Below are positions 42,098 through 51,973 of a stretch of DNA of 64,000 nt, piece after piece. Under the pieces are notes generated by a model, which was not told the origin of the DNA, did not search any database, and worked only from the letters and a program-made list of their open reading frames with translations. Source of the stretch: Pseudoalteromonas sp. N1230-9 (GTDB lineage Bacteria; Pseudomonadota; Gammaproteobacteria; Enterobacterales; Alteromonadaceae); assembly GCF_032716425.1 (NCBI RefSeq), contig NZ_CP090420.1:620001-684000 (forward strand), read 5' to 3'. Positions within the stretch are counted from its first letter, which is position 1. The number at the start of each line of letters is the position of its first letter. A program made the translations under genes and the position numbers.

Positions 42098-43276
42098 TTA
42101 GTCTGGAATTTTAACCGCGCTAACTTCACCATCTCGGGTGTATAAAATTAATTTGTCACCAGCCACAACAGGCTCAACGAAGAAACCTGAGCTGTCAAAG
42201 TCTTCACGAGAAACAAGTTCACCTGTTTCTTTATTTAGCCAATGTAGGTTACCTTCTTGGTCGCCAAGGGCTATATAGTTTCCTGCAATGGTTGGTCCTG
42301 TAAGGTACCAACCGCGTAGTGCTGGCTGACTCCAACGTTCAATGCCTGATGATTTATCTAGGGCATAAATTACGCCATCGCTATCGACAACGTAAATGTG
42401 TTGGTTATCCATAGATAAGTCACGATAGCTGCTGTACTCTCGTTTCCAGACAACATTACCAGAACGAATATCAACAGCTGCTAAGTTACCATTATAGGCG
42501 ATAGCATAAGCATATGGGCCACTAATTAATGCTTGTGTATCAACATCAACAAGACGCTCGAATTCAGAAGCCCCTTTTGGCGTTGCAATTTCAGCACTCC
42601 ATGCAGAGTAGCCATTTTCTGAAATAAGCACGCTTAATCGACCCGTTTCAAGGCCAAGTAGAACACCACCATTTGCAACGGTTGGGGAGCTTTGCCCGCG
42701 TAACGTAAGAGGTGGAACTTCTTGTTCAAAGCGCCAACGCTCTTCACCGGTATCTGGGTGAACAGCTAATAATTTACCTGAGCCTAAGTTAACAAACACT
42801 AGACCATCACCGGCGGCTGGTTTAGACAGCACTTCACCTGGCATGGTTTTACGCCAGACAATTTCACCTGTTTCGCGATCAAGCGCGGTTAAGTAGCCAT
42901 GCTCAGAGCCAACAAATATTTTGCCGTATGCTTGTAAAATACCGCCTGAAAGCTTCGCGCTTTCAGTGCTTTCCCATGGCCAAAACGCTGGGTTTTCACG
43001 TACGTCTGTTTGCCATAGTGTATCGCCATTTTCAAGCGATAGGGCTTCAACTTCACCTTCACGGTTTGCAACAAACACAACATCATTATGCACCGCAGGT
43101 GTCAGGCGAGAAAAGTAATGCTCTACACCATCACCGATTGATTCTTGCCAAATGATATCTGTTTCAAATTGATTAACGATTTCTGGCAACACTAACTCTT
43201 CTTCGTCATCACTTGACGAACACCCTGTTAGGGTTGCAATACACAGAGCAAGTGTAGCCGCTGTTAACTTCTTCAT
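42098..43276 (-). CDS. bamB: BamB, outer membrane assembly lipoprotein
   Basis: Lipoprotein partner of BamA in folding outer membrane proteins. The 392-residue protein has a lipobox LTGC (lipid Cys near residue 19) followed by SSSDDEEE, and then an eight-bladed beta-propeller with repeats such as GDTLWQTDV, GEIVWRKTM and GNVVWKREY (PQQ-like blades). Aspartates after Cys (SSSDD, not at +2) do not forbid outer membrane sorting. It lies 9 bp after yfgM. Confidence 0.95.
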   Translation of the reverse strand: MKKLTAATLALCIATLTGCSSSDDEEELVLPEIVNQFETDIIWQESIGDGVEHYFSRLTPAVHNDVVFVANREGEVEALSLENGDTLWQTDVRENPAFWPWESTESAKLSGGILQAYGKIFVGSEHGYLTALDRETGEIVWRKTMPGEVLSKPAAGDGLVFVNLGSGKLLAVHPDTGEERWRFEQEVPPLTLRGQSSPTVANGGVLLGLETGRLSVLISENGYSAWSAEIATPKGASEFERLVDVDTQALISGPYAYAIAYNGNLAAVDIRSGNVVWKREYSSYRDLSMDNQHIYVVDSDGVIYALDKSSGIERWSQPALRGWYLTGPTIAGNYIALGDQEGNLHWLNKETGELVSREDFDSSGFFVEPVVAGDKLILYTRDGEVSAVKIPD

Positions 43277-43285
43277 CTTAACCCC

Positions 43286-43906
43286 TTACGCCGCTGGGCT
43301 AGTTTGTGCTAAGTCATCAAGTTTAATTTGTAATAAAGGGTTATTCTCAAGACCCCCTTTGTCAGCTGCTGCTTGGTACTGTGTACGAGCCTGAGCCTTA
43401 TCACCTTGCGCAGAAAAAATATCACCTTTAAGTTCAGCGACAGTTGCTGCAAATGATTCAGGTAACTGCGAGTTCAAAGTAGCTAGGGCTTGCTCATATT
43501 GTTTTTGGGCAATATGAACACGTGCAAGACGTGTTGCAGCTGTTGCTTTTAACTCAGGGTTTTTCTCATTCGTGATGATCCAGTTAAGCTTTTCGCTTGC
43601 TGCATCAAGATCATTTTTTTCTACCGCTTCTTTTGCTGCAACAAATGCTGTTAGGGTACTGTAGCTTGATTCGCTATTCTCATTGATAAACGTATCTGCT
43701 TTGTCTAACACTGCGCCGCTATCAACAAGTTTTGTGAAAGAGTCTGATGCTGTTTCAGCCGTTGTGATTTGGTTTTGGTTATATGCTTTCCAACCGTATA
43801 AACCACCTAAACCAGCAACAATACCAATAGCTAGTGCGACACCATTTTCACGGAAAAAGCGTTTAATTGCTTCTGCTTGTTGTTCTTCTGTTGAATAAAT
43901 ATCCAT
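43286..43906 (-). CDS. yfgM: YfgM, membrane-anchored TPR protein
   Basis: A 206-residue ancillary SecYEG-associated periplasmic chaperone partner. The N terminus MDIYSTEEQQAEAIKRFFRENG is the family start; one membrane helix lies near residues 24-42 (LAIGIVAGLGGLYGWKAY), then TPR-like helical repeats to the end. It is between hisS (24 bp) and bamB (9 bp), as in other gammaproteobacteria. Confidence 0.92.
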   Translation of the reverse strand: MDIYSTEEQQAEAIKRFFRENGVALAIGIVAGLGGLYGWKAYNQNQITTAETASDSFTKLVDSGAVLDKADTFINENSESSYSTLTAFVAAKEAVEKNDLDAASEKLNWIITNEKNPELKATAATRLARVHIAQKQYEQALATLNSQLPESFAATVAELKGDIFSAQGDKAQARTQYQAAADKGGLENNPLLQIKLDDLAQTSPAA

Positions 43907-43930
43907 GCTTACCTCTGTTGCTCACTGGGC

Positions 43931-45205
43931 TTATATAAGCGCAGCAAGTAGCGTCTTCGCTTCTTCTAATTTTAGGGTGACTTGTTCTTTACGCTCTCGT
44001 AAGTACTTAATAGTCACAACGCCTTGTTCTAATTCATCTTCGCCGATAATTACCGCGACTAATGCGTCGCTCTTATCTGCGCGTTTTAATTGCTTTTTAA
44101 AGTTGCCGCCGCCAGCGTGCACCATCACACGTAAGCCCGCAACATCTTTACGTAATTGAGCGGCAATAAGCGGTGCTTGAATACTGGCTTTATCGCCCAT
44201 GGCTGCCAAATATACATCAGCACTACGTCGAATGTCACCAACGGATTCTAACGCTTGAAGTAACAGTACTAAGCGCTCAAGACCCATTGCAAAACCAACG
44301 GCTGGCGTAGCTTTACCACCAAGTTGTTCAACTAGGCCATCATAACGGCCACCGGCACAAACCGTTCCTTGTGCGCCTAGGCTGTCAGTCACCCACTCAA
44401 AAACGGTGCGGTTGTAGTAGTCAAGGCCGCGCACGAGCTTTTCATTTACCGTGTATTCGACGCCTGCGGCGTCTAAACGTTCACATAAATTTTCAAAATG
44501 TTCTTTTGATTCAGCGTCTAAGTGCTCAGATAGCTTAGGAGCATCTGTTAAAATAGCTTGTACATCAGGGTTTTTACTATCTAGAACGCGTAATGGGTTA
44601 GTGTGCATACGACGTTTAGAGTCTTCATCAAGCACATCGACATGTTGCTCTAAGTAAGCTATGAGTGCATCACGGTATTCAGCACGTGCTTCATTTGAGC
44701 CTAGTGAGTTAAGTTCAAGGCGAACGTGCTCGCTGATACCAAATTCTTTCCATAATTGGGCTGTTAGCAAAATAACTTCTGCATCGATATCAGCAGTGGC
44801 GATGCCGAATGTTTCTAAGCCAAATTGGTGGAATTGACGGTAACGGCCTTTTTGTGGACGCTCGTGACGGAACATCGGACCCATGTACCATAAACGTTGT
44901 TCTTGGTTGTACAGTAAACCGTTTTGATTACCTGCACGCACACATACCGCAGTCCCTTCTGGGCGAAGAGTTAAGTTATCGCCATTTCGGTCAGCAAAGG
45001 TGTACATTTCTTTTTCAACGATATCGGTTACTTCACCGATTGAACGCTTAAAGAGGTCGGTTGATTCAACAATAGGAAAACGAATTTCTTGATAACCAAA
45101 CGATGAAACTGTTTCACGTAAAATGTCTTCTACTTTCTGCCAAATTTGCGTATCGCCTGGCAGACAATCGTTCATACCACGCACTGCCTGAATTTGTTTT
45201 GCCAC
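43931..45205 (-). CDS. hisS: Histidyl-tRNA synthetase
   Basis: Charges tRNA-His. The 424-residue protein has class II motif 2 with the [18 protein letters not shown] segment near residues 110-127, the HisRS signatures [15 protein letters not shown] near 259-273 and AGGRYDGL near 284-291, motif 3 GFAMGLERL near 308-316, and a C-terminal anticodon-binding domain. Length is standard. ispG lies upstream, separated by about 130 bp and a hairpin. Confidence 0.98.
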   Translation of the reverse strand: MAKQIQAVRGMNDCLPGDTQIWQKVEDILRETVSSFGYQEIRFPIVESTDLFKRSIGEVTDIVEKEMYTFADRNGDNLTLRPEGTAVCVRAGNQNGLLYNQEQRLWYMGPMFRHERPQKGRYRQFHQFGLETFGIATADIDAEVILLTAQLWKEFGISEHVRLELNSLGSNEARAEYRDALIAYLEQHVDVLDEDSKRRMHTNPLRVLDSKNPDVQAILTDAPKLSEHLDAESKEHFENLCERLDAAGVEYTVNEKLVRGLDYYNRTVFEWVTDSLGAQGTVCAGGRYDGLVEQLGGKATPAVGFAMGLERLVLLLQALESVGDIRRSADVYLAAMGDKASIQAPLIAAQLRKDVAGLRVMVHAGGGNFKKQLKRADKSDALVAVIIGEDELEQGVVTIKYLRERKEQVTLKLEEAKTLLAALI

Positions 45206-45303
45206 TGATAAATCCTAAATACTGTACTTGCGCTGAAAAAATCGCGCATCAAGAAAACTGAAAAATTGACCCGTTATTATACCGTTTGGGCGGTAAAGGT
45301 AAA

Positions 45304-45325
45304 CGGCAAACCTAAGGGTTTGCCG
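45304..45325 (-). terminator. Terminator between ispG and hisS
   Basis: 9-bp stem CGGCAAACC / GGTTTGCCG with a 4-nt loop, 13 bp beyond the ispG stop. A short T tract follows on the minus strand, so termination may be partial. Confidence 0.6.
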
Positions 45326-45337
45326 ACTATATGCGAA

Positions 45338-46456
45338 TTATTCTACAATTTTGATGTCGATTGGCGTTTCTTTTTCTTTTTTAGCGATAAAGTCACGCAC
45401 ATACCCTTCAAGTTGCTCAACAATGTTATCATTATCGATACGTGCTTTTTGACGTTCACCGTTGATGTATAAGCCAGAACGACGGTTGGCACCAGCAAGG
45501 CCGATATCGCTAACCAGCGCTTCGCCTGGGCCATTTACCACGCAACCAATCACTGATACCGACATGGGTTCAACAACGTCTTCTAAACGCTCTTCGAGCT
45601 GGTTCATGGTATTTACCACATCAAACTCTTGGCGTGAGCAGCTAGGGCAGGCAATAAAGTTAATGCCGCGTGAGCGAATGCGCAGTGATTTTAAAATATC
45701 AAAACCCACTTTTATCTCTTGTACCGGATCGGCAGCAAGGGAAACGCGTAATGTGTCACCAATGCCTTCGGCAAGTAGCATTCCTAAACCTACGGCTGAT
45801 TTAACAGAGCCAGAACGCATACCGCCAGCTTCGGTGATACCTAGGTGCAACGGTTGGTCAATTTCTTTTGCAAGCAATCGATACGCACCCACAGCTAAAA
45901 ATACATCAGATGCTTTAACCGACACTTTGAATTGTTCAAAGTCTAAACGTTGTAAGATCTCAACATGGCGCATTGCTGATTCAAGCAGGGCTTCTGGTGT
46001 TGGTTCACCGTACTTTTCTTGTAGGTCACGCTCTAATGAGCCGCCATTTACACCAATACGAATTGGAATATTATGCTCGCGTGCAGAATCAACGACAGCA
46101 CGAATACGCTCTTCACTACCAATATTACCAGGATTGATACGTAAACAGTCAGCGCCATATTGCGCTACTTTTAGCGCAATTCGGTAATCAAAATGAATAT
46201 CCGTCACAAGTGGAATTGTCACTTGCTCTTTAATGCTTTTAAACGCTTCAGCAGCATCCATTGTTGGGACTGAAACACGCACAATATCGGCGCCAGCATC
46301 TTGAATAGCTTGGATTTGCGCCACTGTGGCATCAACATCAAGCGTATCAGTATTTGTCATTGACTGAACGGCAATCGGGGCGCCGTCACCAATCGGAACG
46401 TTACCTACATTGATACGTGTCGATTTTCTGCGTTTAATAGGAGATTCTGAAAACAT
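45338..46456 (-). CDS. ispG: IspG (GcpE), HMBPP synthase
   Basis: Iron-sulfur enzyme of the MEP isoprenoid pathway that makes HMBPP from MEcPP. The 372-residue protein starts with the family segment [20 protein letters not shown]. The [4Fe-4S] ligands are CPSCSRQ near residues 268-274 and [10 protein letters not shown] near 303-312, with the essential Glu following. It is 5 bp downstream of rodZ, so cotranscribed. Confidence 0.97.
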   Translation of the reverse strand: MFSESPIKRRKSTRINVGNVPIGDGAPIAVQSMTNTDTLDVDATVAQIQAIQDAGADIVRVSVPTMDAAEAFKSIKEQVTIPLVTDIHFDYRIALKVAQYGADCLRINPGNIGSEERIRAVVDSAREHNIPIRIGVNGGSLERDLQEKYGEPTPEALLESAMRHVEILQRLDFEQFKVSVKASDVFLAVGAYRLLAKEIDQPLHLGITEAGGMRSGSVKSAVGLGMLLAEGIGDTLRVSLAADPVQEIKVGFDILKSLRIRSRGINFIACPSCSRQEFDVVNTMNQLEERLEDVVEPMSVSVIGCVVNGPGEALVSDIGLAGANRRSGLYINGERQKARIDNDNIVEQLEGYVRDFIAKKEKETPIDIKIVE

Positions 46457-46461
46457 TGTGG

Positions 46462-47340
46462 TTACTCTGATAACGGTAAAGTAAATTTAGCTAATCGATT
46501 TTTAGCAAAGTGCGAGGTGTCAATAGCTTCACCTTGGAAAGTAATATCAACAACTTGGTGTTTGCCTAACACAATATTAAACGGCTGTGCGCCAGTTACG
46601 GTCATCACATAGCCTGCTTTTTTTACACCAAAGGCTACACGATCGCCATTGCCGTCATGTATTTCGACCCAGCTATCTTCATTGAAGTTCATAACAATGG
46701 TGCTATGTTCAGGGTCATTTTTTTTCGTTTGTTCAATTGCTGTAGATGCCGCAGGTGTTGATGGTTCTACGGTTTGTGTCGCTGGTTTTTCATCTACCGG
46801 TGTGTTTTGCGGCGCAGATAAATCAGTTGTTTGCTCTGTATTGTGAGCTGCGGCTGTCGTATCTTCGGTCGGCATCGCAGGCTCATTTTTTTCAAGCTGA
46901 CTTGGCATGGCTGCACTGACCGGTTCTTCTAAGTTTGGTGCGCTATTTTGCCACCACCAAAATACGGATGAACCAATGACTATCGCTAAAATAAAATAGC
47001 TGAACAGCATTAATCGACTGTCGTGTGCTTCTTTTTCTGTGCGACGAGAAAAGCTCTGCATGTTGGACTTTTTAGTTGGTTCAACATGTTTTGGTAAGAG
47101 AGTGAGAATCTCTTGGCAGTCTAGCTTTAGCTCTCGACAATAGCTTTTTACATAGCCTTTTACAAAAGTAGCAGGGCCAAGTAGTGTGTGCTCGTCATTT
47201 TCTAAACGTTGTAATTGTAACACTGATAATTTCAATGCACCTGCAAGCTGCTCAAGGCTCATTCCCGCTTTTTCGCGGTGCTTTTTTAGTACTTGGCCGA
47301 GCGTTTCTTGCGGTTGTTCTGTATTTTTTTCTTCATTCAT
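46462..47340 (-). CDS. rodZ: RodZ, cell-shape membrane protein
   Basis: Links MreB to the elongasome. The 292-residue protein has a cytoplasmic helix-turn-helix ([26 protein letters not shown], residues 14-39), a basic juxtamembrane segment, one membrane helix at 113-131 ([18 protein letters not shown]), a Pro/Thr/Ala-rich periplasmic linker and a C-terminal DUF4115 domain ([13 protein letters not shown] near 220). Its start overlaps the pilW stop as ATGA. Confidence 0.93.
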   Translation of the reverse strand: MNEEKNTEQPQETLGQVLKKHREKAGMSLEQLAGALKLSVLQLQRLENDEHTLLGPATFVKGYVKSYCRELKLDCQEILTLLPKHVEPTKKSNMQSFSRRTEKEAHDSRLMLFSYFILAIVIGSSVFWWWQNSAPNLEEPVSAAMPSQLEKNEPAMPTEDTTAAAHNTEQTTDLSAPQNTPVDEKPATQTVEPSTPAASTAIEQTKKNDPEHSTIVMNFNEDSWVEIHDGNGDRVAFGVKKAGYVMTVTGAQPFNIVLGKHQVVDITFQGEAIDTSHFAKNRLAKFTLPLSE

Positions 47341-48995
47341 AATGCGTATGAGTTAGGGTCTACCAATAAGAGTCTATGTCCAGGTTCGAGGGCAACATCT
47401 GGACTTAATTTGTTCCAGCGCATTAATTGATCGATCAATACGCTGTGCTCAGTGGCAATGCCAAAAAGGGTATCACCGGTATTTATGTTGTGATAAATGT
47501 GCGGATCGTTTAAATAGATTTTTGTGCCGTTTTGCACGCGATCCGATTCCTTAAGGCCATTCCACTGCAAAATTTTCTGTAGTTTAACATTGTATCGCAC
47601 CGAAATGCTAAACAGGTTTTCGCCATTTTGAATAATATGATAAGGGATATTCAGCGCAGGTACACTTGGGTTTAGCATCGGTAAGTTTGTATGCTCGTTC
47701 GTTACACTAAAGTGCGTTTGGGTGGTGTTTTGAGTCCCTTGTGAGTTTGCATTAAACACGCTTTCATCTTTTTCTGCTTCGTAAAAAACTACCGTGCTCG
47801 CGTCATTACTTTTCGCTTGAGATTGCCTTGTTGTTTGCTGCTTGGTGGCTGGTTTTTTTGGCGCGCCAAATGAAACAATAGTAATATCGTCACTCTGTGT
47901 TGCAACGGGAGCTGCTTCTGTGGTGCTTGGCGAAGTTGTTGCTTTAGTTGGCTCTTCTACTATTGTTTTTTGATTTACTGAATTATCGGTTGGCGTATTT
48001 TGAACGACCGCACTTTCAGCTTTTGTAGCTGATGATTGGGCTGCTGGCGCAGCTACGTTTGTTGCTATTACTTGTGGCTGCGAAGCTTTTGGCGGTGCTT
48101 TTTTCTTCACAATGCGTATTTTAGGTTGATCTTTACTGACAGCAAAGGTGTTGTTTGAGATCTGTAGTTCTTTGAGCTGTGATTGACGATACTTTTCGCG
48201 CAATATTTCAAATTCAGTGCGTTTTAGTTGCTCCGATGAAATTGCTTTGGCTTCAGTTGAACCCGGGTACGTTTGTAAAATAATCCCAGCGGTGGTTTGG
48301 GCTTTTTCTATGTGTCCCATGCGCTGCTGAATTAAATAACTTAGCATGAGCGCGCGTGGTGTCACTCTGCCAGTTGCTTCATATTTTTCAACCACCTCTT
48401 GTGCTTTATGTAAGTCGCTTTTAGCGTAATATAAGCCTGCGAGGCTGATCAGCGAAGATGGGCGTTGTGAACTATGACTTAGGGCCGATTTTAAGTATTT
48501 TTCTGCATTTTCAAAGTCATCAAATTCAATAGCACATAGGGCTAAGTTTTCATAACTTTCTGCTACCCGGATGTAGCTCGGAATCGAAATAGCTTTTAGC
48601 AGTTCTTCGGCTGCGCGGTCATATTCACCAATACCGCACAAAAACACACCATAGTTATTTAATGTATTAGGATCATTAGGGTCAATGCGTAATGCTTGTT
48701 GATAGGCTTTGTCTGCAAGTTCAGGTTCATCAACCTGTTGATAATAATAAGCTAGAGAGTAATGGACTTCAGGGAGTTCAGGAGCAAAATCAGCAGCGCG
48801 TTCTAGGTTGTATTTTGCTTGCGAGTTATTGCCTGTTTTTAGATACTGTAGAGCAAGTGCTATACGTGTGCGTGCCGCACCTGTATTGTTGATTTTGTTC
48901 TCTACAACGGGTTTGTTACTGCCGTTGTAGCTGTTTTCTGTGACACATCCTGTTAATGCTAAAGTACTAACAGTTATGGCAAGTAAAGATCGCAT
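47337..48995 (-). CDS. PilW/PilF-type TPR lipoprotein extended with two LysM domains
   Basis: A 552-residue protein, about twice the usual 250 of PilW/PilF, which supports type IV pilus secretin assembly. Residues 1-20 are a lipoprotein signal with LTGC. TPR repeats fill 40-250 (YQQALRIDPNDPNTLNNYGVFLC region). A basic linker and a Thr/Ala/Gln-rich disordered stretch (280-445) lead to two LysM modules: YHIIQNGENLFSISVRYNV near 453 and YHNINTGDTLFGIATEHSV near 503. LysM would bind peptidoglycan. It overlaps rodZ by ATGA and stands in the place of pilW in the conserved cluster. Confidence 0.88.
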   Translation of the reverse strand: MRSLLAITVSTLALTGCVTENSYNGSNKPVVENKINNTGAARTRIALALQYLKTGNNSQAKYNLERAADFAPELPEVHYSLAYYYQQVDEPELADKAYQQALRIDPNDPNTLNNYGVFLCGIGEYDRAAEELLKAISIPSYIRVAESYENLALCAIEFDDFENAEKYLKSALSHSSQRPSSLISLAGLYYAKSDLHKAQEVVEKYEATGRVTPRALMLSYLIQQRMGHIEKAQTTAGIILQTYPGSTEAKAISSEQLKRTEFEILREKYRQSQLKELQISNNTFAVSKDQPKIRIVKKKAPPKASQPQVIATNVAAPAAQSSATKAESAVVQNTPTDNSVNQKTIVEEPTKATTSPSTTEAAPVATQSDDITIVSFGAPKKPATKQQTTRQSQAKSNDASTVVFYEAEKDESVFNANSQGTQNTTQTHFSVTNEHTNLPMLNPSVPALNIPYHIIQNGENLFSISVRYNVKLQKILQWNGLKESDRVQNGTKIYLNDPHIYHNINTGDTLFGIATEHSVLIDQLMRWNKLSPDVALEPGHRLLLVDPNSYAL

Positions 48996-49037
48996 TACCT
49001 AATCTCTTGTTTGATTCCGTATGCCTATCTTACCGAA

Positions 49038-49092
49038 AAGCCTTTGTGTTGCATCTATTATTTTAAAAATAACAGGCTTGCTACAAAGGCTT
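49038..49092 (-). terminator. Possible terminator after rlmN
   Basis: AAGCCTTTGT and ACAAAGGCTT form a 10-bp stem around a 35-nt loop, between rlmN and the pilW-like gene. The long loop makes the assignment uncertain. Confidence 0.4.
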
Positions 49093-49109
49093 ATCTTTTA
49101 TTTTCGCGT

Positions 49110-50240
49110 TTAGGCTTGGTGAATGTTCACCGAAATTGCATTATCTTCACGCATTTTCTTTTTCGCTAGGCGTTTGGTGCGGTCAACAACATCACCGACT
49201 AACTGACCACATGCTGCATCAATGTCATCACCGCGAGTACGACGAACAATACAGGTAATACCCGCAGCTTGTAATACCTTAGAGAAACGGTCTATGCGAC
49301 TATTGCTCGAACGACCATATTCGTTCCCAGGGAATGGGTTAAATGGAATAAGGTTTACTTTCGATGGTGTGCCTTTGAGTGTTTTAACCAACTCATGGGC
49401 TTGATCTGTGCTGTCGTTGACACCTTGCAACATGACGTACTCAATTGTCACGTCTTTGTTTGCTTTAGAGCCATCAATATAACGACGGCATGCCGCTAAA
49501 AACTCTTCAATTGGATACTTTTTATTAATTGGTACAAGTACATCACGCAGCTCGTTGTTTGGCGCATGAAGTGAAATAGCCAGTGCGACGTCGATCTTCT
49601 CTTTTAATAAATCAAGCGCAGGCACCACACCTGATGTACTTAATGTTACACGGCGTTTTGACAGGCCAAAACCCCAATCATCCATCATCAGTTCCATCGC
49701 TGGCACAACATTTTTAAGGTTAAGCAATGGCTCACCCATGCCCATCATTACAACGTTAGTAACAGGACGTTTAGTGCTGTCGCCATCTAAACCGATGTCT
49801 TTTGCGACACGCCAAACTTGACCAATGATTTCAGACACAGCTAAGTTTCGGTTAAAGCCTTGTTGTGCTGTTGAGCAGAATGTACATTCAAGAGCACACC
49901 CAACTTGTGATGAAACACATAAAGTTGCACGATCTTTTTCAGGGATCCACACAGCTTCAACTTCTTGGCCACCTTGTAGCAAAAGAGCATATTTGATGGT
50001 GCCATCACTTGCCACTTGTTTAACTGAGATCTCAGGAGCAACAATTTCACATTCAGCTTTAAGCTTCTCTTTCAGCTTTTTGTTGACGTTTGTCATATCG
50101 TCAAAATTATCTACACCAAAATGATAAATCCATTTCATCACCTGATCGCCACGAAATGGCTTTTCACCGAACGATACAAATAGCTCGCGCATTGCATCTC
50201 GGTTTAAATCTAATAAGTTAATCTTTTTTTCAGTGGCCAT
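49110..50240 (-). CDS. rlmN: RlmN, 23S rRNA/tRNA adenine-C2 methyltransferase
   Basis: Radical-SAM enzyme that methylates C2 of A2503 in 23S rRNA and of A37 in some tRNAs. The 376-residue protein has the radical-SAM CxxxCxxC motif in [10 protein letters not shown] near residues 115-124, MGMGEPLLN near 167-175, and the second catalytic cysteine in [15 protein letters not shown] near 337-351. Length is standard. It is the gene upstream of pilW in this conserved series. Confidence 0.97.
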   Translation of the reverse strand: MATEKKINLLDLNRDAMRELFVSFGEKPFRGDQVMKWIYHFGVDNFDDMTNVNKKLKEKLKAECEIVAPEISVKQVASDGTIKYALLLQGGQEVEAVWIPEKDRATLCVSSQVGCALECTFCSTAQQGFNRNLAVSEIIGQVWRVAKDIGLDGDSTKRPVTNVVMMGMGEPLLNLKNVVPAMELMMDDWGFGLSKRRVTLSTSGVVPALDLLKEKIDVALAISLHAPNNELRDVLVPINKKYPIEEFLAACRRYIDGSKANKDVTIEYVMLQGVNDSTDQAHELVKTLKGTPSKVNLIPFNPFPGNEYGRSSNSRIDRFSKVLQAAGITCIVRRTRGDDIDAACGQLVGDVVDRTKRLAKKKMREDNAISVNIHQA

Positions 50241-50356
50241 GAAACAACCTCAATCAGTGACGGTGATGGTATTAATAATTTGGGTGCGCGATTGTACATT
50301 ATTTAATCGCTTTAGTCATTAGCTAAACAGATTTATAACAGGCTTAGCTAATGACT

Positions 50357-50382
50357 AAAAAAGGGCCCGAAAGCCCTTTTTC
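50357..50382. terminator. Terminator after ndk
   Basis: AAAAAGGGC / GCCCTTTTT 9-bp stem with 6-nt loop, followed by T residues on the minus strand, about 35 bp beyond the ndk stop. Confidence 0.85.
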
Positions 50383-50415
50383 TTCTGCATCACAGACTTA
50401 GCTGTGAACTCGAAA

Positions 50416-50847
50416 TTAACGAGTACGTGGGCAGATTTCTTCGTCAGCGAAGAAGTATGCGATTTCACGTGCAGCTGATTCAACAGCGTCTGAACCGTGA
50501 ACAGCGTTTTCGTCGATGCTATCTGCGTAGTCAGCACGTAATGTACCAGCTAGTGCTTCAGCAGGGTTAGTAGCACCCATGATTTCACGGTTTTTAAGTA
50601 CTGCGTTCTCACCTTCAAGAACAGTAACCATTACTGGACCAGATGTCATGAACTCAACTAAAGCACCGAAGAAAGGACGCTCGCTGTGCTCAGCGTAGAA
50701 ACCTTCAGCTTTTTCTTTTGAAAGGTGAACCATTTTAGCTGCAACGATTTTAAGACCCGCAGTTTCGAAACGGTTGTAGATAGCACCGATGTGGTTTTTA
50801 GCAACTGCATCAGGTTTTACGATTGAAAAAGTACGCTCTAAAGCCAT
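50416..50847 (-). CDS. ndk: Nucleoside diphosphate kinase
   Basis: Transfers phosphate between nucleoside tri- and diphosphates. The 143-residue protein starts [15 protein letters not shown] with the conserved KPD, and has RDLMG-type residues in [10 protein letters not shown] near 88-97. The family active-site motif NxxHGSD is visible as NAVHGSD near 115-121 with the phosphohistidine His118. Standard length. Strong codon bias suggests high expression. Confidence 0.98.
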   Translation of the reverse strand: MALERTFSIVKPDAVAKNHIGAIYNRFETAGLKIVAAKMVHLSKEKAEGFYAEHSERPFFGALVEFMTSGPVMVTVLEGENAVLKNREIMGATNPAEALAGTLRADYADSIDENAVHGSDAVESAAREIAYFFADEEICPRTR

Positions 50848-51361
50848 CTTTATGCTCCAATAATTTTAAATTTAAAAGGTTAAATATTAACGGCCGCGAA
50901 TTATACGCGCTTTACGTTAAAATTCCTAATTTTATTAAATAGCGCATTAATGTCATTTTCATGACCTTATTTGAGGGGGAATTGCAGGTCAGTTTTTATG
51001 TGCTGGCTAAGCCATTTTTTTGATTTTAATTGATCAGCTATTAACAACGGTTGGTTTTCTTTATTTTGTTAACTTGGTGTTCACTTTTTATTGTGTATTT
51101 TGTTTTAAATAAAATGCCATAAATATAAGTTTTTGATTTTTGTATTTTTAAACTTTTTCTCAACTCTATCTTACCACTTTAAACTGTCTTTCCTAATTTT
51201 AAATTGTAATTGAAATGTTAATTTTAATGTACAAAACGCTACATGGTTTTGCGTGAATTTTAGGTGTTTATCAATCATAAAATATACGTGAATTGGTTTT
51301 CTACAAGAAACTGAATTCTTAAGTATGCATTCGATTAAAAATAAATATAAAGGAGAGAAAA
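50848..51361. other. Long A+T-rich intergenic region
   Basis: About 510 bp between divergent genes, strongly A+T-rich, with no convincing ORF or RNA gene. It must hold the ndk promoter and that of the exported metzincin pair. The length leaves room for several regulator sites; I saw no clear dyad. Confidence 0.5.
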
Positions 51362-51973
51362 ATGAGATCACGCAGCCTACTTTCTAAGCTGTCTTGCGCA
51401 TCCGCTATTGCGTTAAGTGCCGTGCTGACATTATCACCTGTTGCTCATGCAATGAAATTAAAACAACAAAATCTGCAAGAGATGGCGGTTCAGTCAAAAA
51501 ATATTATTTCTGGCAAAGTTATTAAAGTGACGGATGGGTTTGATAATAAGCGCCCATACACAGAGGTGACATTGCAAGTAGCATCTGATGCCAAAGGAAA
51601 GTTAAAAAATGATTCTACCTACACATTTAGACAGTTTGGCTTACTGAAACCGCGTTCTATGGGTAACGGTAAGGTTTACCTAGGTGCTACACCGGAAGGA
51701 TTTTCTAAATGGCGCGAAGGCGAGCAGGTTATTGCGTTTATGTATAAACCCGCTGCAATGACAGGTTTTCAAACCACGGTAGGTTTAGCGCAAGGTAAGT
51801 TTGTTGTACGTAACGGAAAAGTTCAGAACAGCTTTGCTAACGATGGCCTTTTTGAAGGCGTTGACACCAGTGATTTAACGACTGAGCAGCAAAATATTTT
51901 AACAACACCAGGCGCCGTAGATGTAGGCGTGTTTATGGGATTAGTGGGTAAATTGACTGGAGCACAACAATAA
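51362..51973 (+). CDS. Exported protein paired with a metzincin-like protease
   Basis: A 203-residue protein with a signal peptide (cleavage after VAHA near residue 30). The mature part has the pattern NIISGKVIKVTDGF...YTEVTLQVASDAKGKLKN...YTFRQFG (about 48-102), an OB-like beta domain often found next to matrixin-type proteases in marine bacteria; its role is not known, perhaps inhibitor, chaperone or surface partner. AAGGAGAG precedes the ATG. The stop overlaps the protease start as TAATG. Confidence 0.75.
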   Translation: MRSRSLLSKLSCASAIALSAVLTLSPVAHAMKLKQQNLQEMAVQSKNIISGKVIKVTDGFDNKRPYTEVTLQVASDAKGKLKNDSTYTFRQFGLLKPRSMGNGKVYLGATPEGFSKWREGEQVIAFMYKPAAMTGFQTTVGLAQGKFVVRNGKVQNSFANDGLFEGVDTSDLTTEQQNILTTPGAVDVGVFMGLVGKLTGAQQ

